From Bacteroidota bacterium (GTDB lineage Bacteria > Bacteroidota > Bacteroidia > Bacteroidales > UBA1402): a stretch of DNA of 6,691 bases. The notes under the pieces are model-generated. The model searched no databases. It saw only the letters and a program-made list of their open reading frames with translations, and had not been told where the DNA came from. Position numbers and translations under genes: made by a program. The stretch lies in NCBI GenBank assembly GCA_030706285.1, contig JAUZOU010000168.1:1-6691 (forward strand), written 5' to 3'. Positions 1 to 6,168 of this stretch are shown piece by piece (position 1 is the first letter of the stretch; the number at the start of each line of letters is the position of its first letter).

Positions 1-514
1 ACTGCTAAAGAATGGTGATTTCTGGCTTAGTGAAACACCTGACAGGCCTTCATTCGGTTGGGATGCCAAAGGAAATAGAAGAATCTGTTCCTGGGGAGAG
101 TTTAAAGATAACAATTCAGGAAAGACGTTCTATTTTTTCTGTGTGCATTTTGATGACCAGGCCGAAATAGCCCGTCGTGAATCAGCTAACCTGATGGTCA
201 AAAAAATGCGTGAGATAGCAGGCTCTTCTCCTGTTATTTGTGTTGGAGATTTTAATTCAACGCCCGAAACTGAGCAAATTAAAAAGATGGAAACCTTGTT
301 GAATGACTCTCGAAAGGTAACCGTTATGCCTCCATATGGTCCTGCCGGTACATTTGAAGACTTCAATTATACAGCCCAATTAACAGACCGGATCGATTAT
401 ATTTTTGTTAGTAATGACATCAAGGTCTTAAAATATGGTGTGCTTACAGATAGTTATGATCAACGTTTCTTTTCAGATCATTTGCCTGTAACCGCTAAGG
501 TGATTATAGAATAA
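1..514 (+). CDS. EEP-family hydrolase, C-terminal part (5' end outside window)
   Basis: The frame starts at base 2 and runs 170 codons to TAA at 512-514. The protein belongs to the endonuclease/exonuclease/phosphatase superfamily, metal-dependent hydrolases of phosphodiester or phosphomonoester bonds; this group includes DNases, sphingomyelinases and inositol-phosphate phosphatases. Fragment residues 48-53 read VHFDDQ (catalytic-region His), 82-86 GDFNS (conserved Asp and Asn), 130-135 RIDYIF, and 158-163 SDHLPV (the Asp-His pair that closes the active site). The early stretch FWLSETP with a later SWGEF is typical of secreted Bacteroidota members, usually about 280 residues, so roughly the first 110 residues, including any signal peptide, lie upstream. 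A GTG at 143 is internal, not a start. The stop lies 31 bases before the preferred start of the phosphatase gene, which suggests co-transcription. The substrate cannot be told from sequence; a carbohydrate- or lipid-linked phosphodiester is an inference from the neighbours. Confidence 0.93.
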   Translation, partial: LLKNGDFWLSETPDRPSFGWDAKGNRRICSWGEFKDNNSGKTFYFFCVHFDDQAEIARRESANLMVKKMREIAGSSPVICVGDFNSTPETEQIKKMETLLNDSRKVTVMPPYGPAGTFEDFNYTAQLTDRIDYIFVSNDIKVLKYGVLTDSYDQRFFSDHLPVTAKVIIE

Positions 515-545
515 TATATTATTAATGAATATAATGGAATTTAAA

Positions 546-1610
546 ATGAAAAAACTTATTCTATTTTTCGTATTGTTATCTACTTGTGTATATGGCGTAG
601 CACAAGAAAAAACGCAATGCCTGTTTCTGGTGATGGCAGATGGTTGGCGTTGTAATGAAGTGTTTAGTGGTGCCTCAGACAGTATACTTGCCAATGCTCC
701 GGATGTAGTAAAACAACAATTTATAGCAGGAACTCCGGAAGAACGCAGAAAAGCCTTAATGCCTTTTATCTGGACAGAAATTGAATCAAAAGGACAGATT
801 TATGGAAACAGGGCATACGGGAATAAGGTAAATCTGACAAATCCTTATCATTTTTCCTATCCGGGATATAATGAGATAATAACCGGATATGGAGATCCTA
901 AAGTCAATAGTAACGATAAAATTGATAATCCGAATGTCAATGTTTTTGAAATATTGAACAATACTCCTCAATTTAAAAATAAGGTTGCCGTGTTTGGCAG
1001 CTGGGATCTTTTCCCTTGGATATTTAACGTTAAGCGAAGTCATCTTCCGGTTAATGCGGGCTTTGCTCGTGCTGAAGGGACTAATTTATCTATGAATGAG
1101 AAGCTGTTAAATAAACTTCAATTTCAAATTCCAAGGCAATTCAACGGAGTACGTTACGATGCTTTTACCAATGAATATGCCCGTGATTACATTGAGAGGG
1201 AAAAACCGCGGGTCGTTTTTATTTCATATGGCGAAATGGATGATATCGCACATACAGGTGATTATGCTGCGTATTTACAAGCAGGCAATCGGTTTGATCT
1301 ATATCTGAAACAACTATGGGAATATATAAACAAGGATCCCTTTTATAAGAACAGAACAACCCTTATTGTTACGACTGATCATGGTAGAGGCGGTGATGAC
1401 AAAACCTGGACCGGGCATAGCAATACATTAAAAGGAAGCGATCAAACATGGATAGCAGTGATTGGTCCGGATACTCCGGTTCGAGGTGAGGTAAAGCAAG
1501 CAGAACAGCATTATAGTAATCAGATTGCAAAAACGATCGCAAAATTTCTGAATGTCTCATATACTCCCGAAAAAGGATGTGGAGAGGCGATTCCTGAGTT
1601 TTTTAAATGA
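546..1610 (+). CDS. Secreted alkaline-phosphatase-superfamily enzyme
   Basis: This gene encodes 354 residues from the ATG at 546. An in-frame ATG at 525 would add seven residues before the signal peptide, so 546 is preferred: it gives MKKLILFFVLL..., with likely signal peptidase I cleavage after VYGVAQ near residue 20. LSTC inside the leader is a poor lipobox because Thr precedes Cys. The fold is that of alkaline phosphatases and nucleotide pyrophosphatase/phosphodiesterases. Counting from 546, metal site one has Asp32 (MADG), Asp278 and His279 (TTDHG); metal site two has Asp232 and His236 (EMDDIAH) and His291 (TGHS). Ser104 in HFSYPGYNE sits where relatives carry the Thr or Ser nucleophile before the FPN-like turn. 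All expected ligands are present, so the enzyme is probably active on a phosphate or sulfate ester in the periplasm or outside the cell. There is no Shine-Dalgarno sequence, only the A/T-rich leader usual in Bacteroidota. It sits between the EEP enzyme (31 bases) and the 936-residue protein (53 bases). Confidence 0.93.
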   Translation: MKKLILFFVLLSTCVYGVAQEKTQCLFLVMADGWRCNEVFSGASDSILANAPDVVKQQFIAGTPEERRKALMPFIWTEIESKGQIYGNRAYGNKVNLTNPYHFSYPGYNEIITGYGDPKVNSNDKIDNPNVNVFEILNNTPQFKNKVAVFGSWDLFPWIFNVKRSHLPVNAGFARAEGTNLSMNEKLLNKLQFQIPRQFNGVRYDAFTNEYARDYIEREKPRVVFISYGEMDDIAHTGDYAAYLQAGNRFDLYLKQLWEYINKDPFYKNRTTLIVTTDHGRGGDDKTWTGHSNTLKGSDQTWIAVIGPDTPVRGEVKQAEQHYSNQIAKTIAKFLNVSYTPEKGCGEAIPEFFK

Positions 1611-1663
1611 ATCTGTCGCGTCAGGATACCCGTAGTATTTTATTTGTCTGAACCTATAGCTGA

Positions 1664-4474
1664 ATGAGAAACGTTTTATTATTGATTGTTTTCTGTTTTA
1701 TTACGGCCAATATCCCAGCCCAATCCATACGAAGAGTAGAAGGCAGTCCCTATCCGTGTTCAACACCACCGACCCGGCTTTACTTGACTTCAGAGAACTT
1801 TTCTCCTTCGCAATGCTTTGCAGTCGAATCGCTTCAAGGCATTATCGCAAAGACCAAACCTGAAATCCTCCGGGATGTCAACGGCTATAAGACATTGTTA
1901 GCAGCTGAAGGCATTACCATAGACGAAACTTACGTGAATGATTTTGCCGGATTACTGGCAAAATTTGCACCCAGGCTCAACGGCTATATTCTCTGTACCT
2001 ATAAACAAAGTTCTTCCAATGTTGCCATGTCGCTTTCCGGCATCCTGAATGCCGTCGCTATTCCGGAAGATATTCAGCAAACAGCCATTAATGCAGGACT
2101 AACTATGCTGTTGGATGTCAGGGGAAAAGATGAAACCTGGATGCTTAAAAACTATGGCGCACGATTCAATAAAAAAATTGCTACCATCCAAAACTCTACC
2201 GATGACCACTTACTCTTTTTGGGTGACTATACGGCCTTTACCGGTGGTATCCAATATTGGACAAATAATTCAAACAGTGTACTTGCAAAAAAAGTCTATT
2301 CCCGGTTATCTTCCGGCTCGGCACTTTTTGGATGGGGACCGGATGAATACTGGACTGTCTACTATGCCACTAAACATAATATTGTCGTACATGCTTCAGA
2401 CTGGATAAAAGACCTATCCGTACTGACCAATATTCCGGCTCCCAATTTAAAACAAAAAGAACCGGTTGAACCATACAAAGTTATACCGAACGTGCATACG
2501 GTCTGTTTCCTTATGTCAGACGGCGACAATGTCCAATGGCTGGCCGGGGCTTATAAAGATACGAGAAATATGGCAAGCCCCGATTTGCGACGATTTAAGA
2601 TGGGATGGACCATTTCGCCTGCTTTGACAGAAATTGCCCCAATTATCTATAGGCGGTACCTGGATGATGTGCCCTCTACCGATGAAGGAAGAAGCTCTCT
2701 GGTCTCAGGACCTTCAGGAAGAGGTTATTTCCTGCCAAGTGTCAGTCCGGGTCTCTTGGCAGAATGTCAACTGACGAATAAATACATGAAAAAAGCCGAC
2801 CTGAATATTGTGAATGTCATCGATGCTAAAGGAGTCCGTGATCCAGCGCCGTTCCTGGCGCAAAGCAATATTGATGCGGCATTTTATTATAGCTATGAAG
2901 ATTTTTATACAGGACTGAATGGGACTATATCCTGGTATAGGGACAAACCCTCTATCGGAGGCCGGTATCAGTTCTGGGGTGATACATATAATGCCGATTG
3001 GGTGGCAGGTAAATTAAATGCCGCCTCTACAGATATATACTCATCAGATGGCTACAGCCTGGTACCGGTCCATCTCTGGTCGACAGACCCTAAAGAGATA
3101 TTGCAATGTATCCAAAAACTCGGGCCTAATGTCAGAGTGGTGACACCCGATGAATTTGTATGGCTTATCCGGAAAAATATTGCACGAATACCACTGGGAA
3201 ATGGATTGGGCTTAAGAGGCGACTATTACAAAGGCATCAGCTTTGACACATTGATGTACACAAAAACGGATGGAAAAATCGATTATGATTGGGAAGACTC
3301 GTCTCCGAATTCAGCCTTGTTAGGAAATGATGCCTTTTCTGTCCGTTGGTCAGGACAAATACAACCTGTCTATTCAGGTAATACTACATTCTATGTTACA
3401 GCTGAAGGTGGTGCAAAACTAACAATTAACGGAACGGTTGTTGTTGATAACCTTGCAGGCGTTGGAAAATTCACTAAATCAGGCGTTATTGCACTCACCT
3501 CCGGAGTGAAATACGACATTGAGCTTGACTATATTGAAAAGACTGGCGATGCGTTGTGCCAACTTGAATGGGAAAGTACTGCACAAATGCGTCAAACAGT
3601 ACCAAGAACCCAGCTGTACTCCAGAAGCATGCCCTCGACAGGCGTTGTTACCGTTTATGCAGACACGGCATTCGGAGGCTTTTCCGGAGGTTTAAAAGCC
3701 GGAAACTATACCTTGGCCGATTTAGGCAATAAAGGCATACTGGATAATAATATTGCGTCTCTGAAAATCGGATTGGGATATAAGGTTATTCTGTACGAAG
3801 ATGACAATTTCCAGGGAAATTCGATCGAATTAACGTCCAACGATAGAGATTTGGGCGATTGGGCCGGTAAAGTAACATCGTTGAAAGTAATGACCAATGG
3901 GGCGACCAATTTGGAGGGAATTTATTATCTGCAAAACAGAGAAACCAATCTGAACATGGCAGTAAAAGGCGATTCTCTTTCGACAGCCGATGGCGTCATC
4001 ATCCAACAATCAGCCGTATCAACAGCCAGCAGCCAACAATTCAAGCTGACCCATCTGGGTAACGGTTGCTATTCCATTACGGCTGTTAGCGATGGGTTGT
4101 CTTTAGATGTCATGGATTACAGTACAGACGATGATGCCACGATTCAACAGTGGACAAACTATAGATCAACTAATCAGCAATTTATCTTGGTGCCCACTGG
4201 TGATGGCTATTACAAAATTGTTGCAAAACATAGTAGCAAACTACTGGAACCCGCTGCAACCTATGCAAATGTCAAAATCAGACAAAAAACCGATACAAAC
4301 CAAAAAATGGGGCAGTGGAGACTGGTTCCGTTAACTTCAAGTATTGATGATCAACATAAAGCTGAAACGGTAGATGCGGATATGCCCAATGCCAATCAAA
4401 AACCATTTGATGGATATTTAGCTGTTGGGCCAAAGCTGTCAGGAAGAAACATCCATCATTGTTTACGGTCTTAG
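1664..4474 (+). CDS. Secreted GxGYxYP protein with PA14, crystallin and ricin domains
   Basis: This 936-residue exported protein begins with a signal peptide cleaved near IPAQ-S (residues 1-20). Residues about 35-255 match the N-terminal region found in GxGYxYP proteins. Residues about 270-505 are the GxGYxYP putative glycoside hydrolase core, with MSDGDN at 284-289 and the signature as GRGYFLP at 352-358 (Leu replaces the second aromatic). A PA14 carbohydrate-binding domain follows (about 514-650, GLRGDYY to the FSVRWSG strand). Next is a beta/gamma-crystallin domain (about 660-743) with Greek-key YEDDNFQG at 711-718 and a near-canonical calcium motif NNIASL at 695-700. A ricin-type beta-trefoil covers about 749-890, with QQF, QQF and GQW marking its three lobes. 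The last 30 or so residues begin like a type IX sorting domain and then lose frame, so the annotated stop may be premature. The GxGYxYP function is putative in the family; glycan binding is well supported by the accessory domains. It is third in the apparent operon. Confidence 0.94.
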   Translation: MRNVLLLIVFCFITANIPAQSIRRVEGSPYPCSTPPTRLYLTSENFSPSQCFAVESLQGIIAKTKPEILRDVNGYKTLLAAEGITIDETYVNDFAGLLAKFAPRLNGYILCTYKQSSSNVAMSLSGILNAVAIPEDIQQTAINAGLTMLLDVRGKDETWMLKNYGARFNKKIATIQNSTDDHLLFLGDYTAFTGGIQYWTNNSNSVLAKKVYSRLSSGSALFGWGPDEYWTVYYATKHNIVVHASDWIKDLSVLTNIPAPNLKQKEPVEPYKVIPNVHTVCFLMSDGDNVQWLAGAYKDTRNMASPDLRRFKMGWTISPALTEIAPIIYRRYLDDVPSTDEGRSSLVSGPSGRGYFLPSVSPGLLAECQLTNKYMKKADLNIVNVIDAKGVRDPAPFLAQSNIDAAFYYSYEDFYTGLNGTISWYRDKPSIGGRYQFWGDTYNADWVAGKLNAASTDIYSSDGYSLVPVHLWSTDPKEILQCIQKLGPNVRVVTPDEFVWLIRKNIARIPLGNGLGLRGDYYKGISFDTLMYTKTDGKIDYDWEDSSPNSALLGNDAFSVRWSGQIQPVYSGNTTFYVTAEGGAKLTINGTVVVDNLAGVGKFTKSGVIALTSGVKYDIELDYIEKTGDALCQLEWESTAQMRQTVPRTQLYSRSMPSTGVVTVYADTAFGGFSGGLKAGNYTLADLGNKGILDNNIASLKIGLGYKVILYEDDNFQGNSIELTSNDRDLGDWAGKVTSLKVMTNGATNLEGIYYLQNRETNLNMAVKGDSLSTADGVIIQQSAVSTASSQQFKLTHLGNGCYSITAVSDGLSLDVMDYSTDDDATIQQWTNYRSTNQQFILVPTGDGYYKIVAKHSSKLLEPAATYANVKIRQKTDTNQKMGQWRLVPLTSSIDDQHKAETVDADMPNANQKPFDGYLAVGPKLSGRNIHHCLRS

Positions 4475-4573
4475 TGGGAAAGAACTTCTAAAATCATGTT
4501 TGAGAGGTTCTGGCACGGCCAATTTATGGTCCATACCTTAGAGTATTTCGAACGGACAAGTGGAATGTTAGTT
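4379..4573 (+). pseudogene. Decayed type IX secretion sorting domain of the 936-residue protein
   Basis: Pieces of a T9SS type A C-terminal domain can be read here, but not in one frame. In the gene's own frame, MPNANQKPFDGYLAVG (from 4382) resembles the opening YPNP...DGYLxVG. One frame over, from about 4446, bases encode EETSIIVYGLSGKELLKS (4446-4499), a classic match to the middle of these domains (xIYDLSGKxLL). That frame meets TAG at 4539-4541 and continues as SISN (4542-4553). The original frame then resumes with TSGMLV at 4556-4573, like the usual final NLxSGMYxV. A +1 change near 4428-4445 and a -1 change near 4553-4556 would explain the switch. As read, the long protein stops at the TAG at 4472-4474 and lacks a working sorting signal. 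The match is by eye against the known domain pattern. A sequencing error could give the same picture for the indels but would not remove the TAG at 4539. Confidence 0.6.
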
Positions 4574-4696
4574 GAACCATCGTTGATGATATTCAGCTCT
4601 TGGTAACCGTACGATTAATGAATTCTGGGATAATTGCCGGATGAATAATTAAATAATTAAAAATATAACTTAACTTTTTGTACGGAATAATGTTGA

Positions 4697-4990
4697 TATT
4701 CCAATCCAAAAAGTTGGCTCTATGAAGGACCAAATGGCACACAATATTCCGACCGAAGCATCCATTCCATCCTCAAAATGTCCGTTGCCAAGACCGGCAT
4801 CAAGAAGTGAGTCACTGTACACACTTTGCGTCACAGTTTCGCCACCCACCTTCTCAAAAATGGAGTCGACCTGCGCTACATTCAAACACTCTTGGGACAT
4901 GAAAGCAGCAAAACCACCGAAATCTACACCTATGTCACGACCAAAGGCTTCGAACAAATAATAAGTCCTATGGATAGATTAAATATTTAA
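4697..4990 (+). pseudogene. Tyrosine recombinase (integrase) remnant, C-terminal catalytic half
   Basis: The frame beginning after the TGA at 4694 encodes about 97 residues of the C-terminal catalytic domain of an XerC/D-like site-specific recombinase. In order it shows PKSWLYEGPNG, YSDRSIHSILK, an in-frame TGA at 4808-4810 after AKTGIKK, then VTVHTLRHSFATHLL (the HxxRH motif with the second catalytic Arg and its His), LRYIQTLLGH (third-motif His), and EIYTYV carrying the nucleophilic Tyr. It ends ...SPMDRLNI at TAA 4988-4990. Intact relatives are roughly 280-370 residues. The whole N-terminal SAM-like domain and the first catalytic Arg are absent, so this is a 5'-truncated relic with a nonsense codon. 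The SP(L/M)D tail is shared with integron-type and related integrases, but the family cannot be fixed from this part. A longer open frame on the same strand at 4722-4961 and one opposite at 4957-4670 are only shadows of it. Confidence 0.86.
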
Positions 4991-5067
4991 ATGAAAAATA
5001 CGTTAAAATAAAAATAATATGTACTTTAGCTTACTTGAAAAAACACGGAAAATTCTATATTTTAATC

Positions 5068-5100
5068 CATACAATTAACAAAAAAACATACAATTAACAA
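5068..5100. repeat. Tandem 14-base direct repeat
   Basis: CATACAATTAACAA occurs at 5068-5081 and again at 5087-5100, separated by five A residues, so the period is 19. The copies are identical. The repeat lies about 80 bases after the recombinase relic's stop, at the point where composition shifts from AT-rich to more balanced. It could be a replication-slippage duplication, a protein-binding pair, or a junction scar; nothing here decides between these. Confidence 0.6.
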
Positions 5101-5286
5101 CCTAGCAGATAGCCAAACCAAGAAAAACACTCTTTTCCACGAATGACCTGACCAATGTCAGCGTGCATTTTTCACCAATGACATAACGATTTGTTCCAGA
5201 GATGATAAGGGCCGATGCTGCACAGCGCTTTTTTTGAATAGAAAAGACTTTGGATACTCACCACTCTTGAATAAAACAGACTCTTA

Positions 5287-5348
5287 AAGCTGTTAAGTTC
5301 TGAAAGCTAGCGGATTCAGAACGGAGCGTTTTCAGAGTGAAACAGCTT
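5287..5348. repeat. Nested perfect inverted repeats
   Basis: The outer arms AAGCTGTT (5287-5294) and AACAGCTT (5341-5348) are exact reverse complements. Inside them GTTCTGAA (5297-5304) and TTCAGAAC (5315-5322) form a second perfect 8-base stem with a 10-base loop. The inner hairpin sits close to the left outer arm, so a folded strand would have a stem, an asymmetric internal loop and a hairpin. There is no T-run after it, so it is not a rho-independent terminator. A folded recombination site, such as the attC type used by integron integrases, was considered because of the integrase relic upstream. GTTAAGT at 5292-5298 fits the GTTRRRY core, but no matching RYYYAAC partner was found. Confidence 0.55.
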
Positions 5349-5448
5349 CTGTACACATGCAATTTCTGAATAGAACTGCATCTGAATCAAAATGATACAA
5401 TTTTCTAAGGCCGGTTACCTATTCCTTTGTGACTGACCAACATTTTAA

Positions 5449-5968
5449 TGCCCTAAACTTATATATCCCAACAACATCTCTTCCATCAACCTCCACAAAA
5501 ATTTTCCAATAACATGCGGGTTTTATGATAATGATTTATCACGAGAAACACATACTGCAATTATTGATACTGCAGAGAGATTTCATCATGATTTGACTTT
5601 ACAATTTGGTGTATTAGCTAGTGATTGCAATACAGACAACGAATATCTTGATGAATCAGAATCAATAATAAAAAAATGGTTGACAGATTGGAATTTAGAA
5701 GAAGTAATAATGGACATTTTCTTTGAGGATGTGCCTAGAAAGTAGGACTTAAAAAAGGTACTAGATAAAATATTGACAAACATAGAGAACGTGAGAAATA
5801 TACCAATTGAACAACGTAAGTTTGACCTTTGGTAAACTGAGTACTGTTGAATTAGTAGATGGATATAGAATGACCTGTGCTTTGACTCATTTGATTTTCT
5901 CGAAGGCTGCAAAACTTTATTCTGAGATTTCTGATTATCAAAAGAAACGAGAGAAAAGGACTAAATAA
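5449..5968 (+). pseudogene. Broken gene for an unrecognised acidic protein
   Basis: After the TAA at 5446-5448, one frame stays open to TAG 5743-5745, continues in frame (DLKKVLDKIL...) to TAA 5833-5835, and then the reading passes to the next frame (GKLSTVELVDGYRMTCALTH...) down to TAA 5966-5968. Dropping one base near 5824 joins the two frames smoothly as QRKFTFGKLST, so the ancestral protein was probably at least 160 residues with one nonsense codon and one +1 lesion. The N-terminal section has no ATG, GTG or TTG before about residue 80, so the start is lost or displaced. The product looks helical and charged (ESESIIKKWLTDWNLEEV, FFEDVPRK), has no signal peptide or membrane segment, and would be cytoplasmic. 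I do not recognise the family. The opposite-strand open frame at 5912-5586 has a low-complexity Ser/Phe/Ile product and is treated as a shadow. Confidence 0.6.
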
Positions 5969-5978
5969 TAAAATTTGA

Positions 5979-6074
5979 CAGGATCGAAATGATATTGGAC
6001 ACTTTGGTCTTATTGAAGTTGGTTGTAATATTTACAAAATAAAGATTTCAAACGAAGATTTTGAAGAGAAATAA
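5979..6074 (+). pseudogene. Short coding-like tail, possible gene remnant
   Basis: Following a TGA at 5976-5978 the frame encodes 31 residues (QDRNDIGHFGLIEVGCNIYK and onward, ending NEDFEEK) before TAA at 6072-6074. The composition is protein-like and ends in an acidic tail, but there is no start codon and the piece is too short to assign. It may be the 3' end of a further decayed gene downstream of the unknown broken gene. Chance cannot be excluded. Confidence 0.25.
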
Positions 6075-6109
6075 ATTACACTAACCAACACGATCAAACC
6101 ACTCTCGCC

Positions 6110-6139
6110 TTTGACAAGCGCGGTCGGACTTACTGTTTG
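6110..6139 (+). promoter_or_regulatory. Possible Bacteroidota-type promoter of the WYL regulator
   Basis: TTTG at 6110-6113 and TACTGTTTG at 6131-6139 resemble the TTTG ... TAnnTTTG elements of the Bacteroidota primary sigma factor. The second element has one extra base between TA and TTTG, and the spacing is slightly short. The elements end 29 bases before the ATG at 6169, which is a suitable distance. The match is imperfect, so this is a suggestion only. Confidence 0.3.
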
Positions 6140-6168
6140 CAGTAATTTAATGAAACCCAATACGACAG

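Larger units (their letters stand above)
4991..5448 (+). other. Gene-free spacer between recombinase relic and unknown broken gene
   Basis: No intact gene was found on either strand over these 458 bases. The first 100 are very AT-rich and contain a 14-base direct repeat. The remainder, from about 5100, is more balanced in composition and carries nested inverted repeats plus three loose copies of TGAATARAA (near 5236, 5269 and 5368). On the minus strand one frame is open from 5386 down to 5105 except for a single TGA (plus bases 5258-5260); its product contains segments such as SGTNRYVIGEKCTLTLVRSF, but there is no ATG and I do not recognise it. A 19-codon plus-strand frame at 5019-5078 has nothing to support it. 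The block may be an interspersed repeat or decayed coding DNA. Confidence 0.5.

Noticed and set aside
525..545. Seven-residue N-terminal extension of the phosphatase from the ATG at 525
   Set aside because: Starting at 546 puts the Lys-Lys and hydrophobic core at the right place for a signal peptide; the extension adds an acidic residue before it.
1639..1646. TTTATTTG as a promoter -7 element before the 936-residue gene
   Set aside because: The first dinucleotide does not match TA and no suitably spaced upstream TTTG was seen; short gaps favour read-through from the phosphatase gene.
2115..2408. Plus-strand 97-codon frame inside the 936-residue gene
   Set aside because: It is out of frame with a gene that has strong domain support across the same bases.
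4605..4686. CCGTAC and GTACGG as terminal inverted repeats around an AT-rich segment
   Set aside because: The arms are only six bases, contain the self-complementary GTAC, and show no target duplication or transposase context.
4670..4957. Minus-strand open frame of 95 codons
   Set aside because: It lies wholly opposite the recombinase remnant, whose plus-strand translation shows clear catalytic motifs; the minus product resembles nothing and is a shadow.
5217..5236. GCTGCACAGC followed by a T-run as a terminator
   Set aside because: The palindrome folds with a two-base loop or only three paired bases, too weak for a rho-independent terminator, and no intact gene ends just before it.
5287..5348. 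attC site of an integron cassette
   Set aside because: One core-like GTTRRRY heptamer is present, but no matching RYYYAAC partner or L-box spacing was found, so only an unexplained inverted repeat is reported.
5586..5912. Minus-strand open frame of 108 codons
   Set aside because: The product is a low-complexity Ser/Phe/Ile-rich string from AT-rich DNA, while the plus strand gives a balanced protein-like sequence through one stop and one indel.
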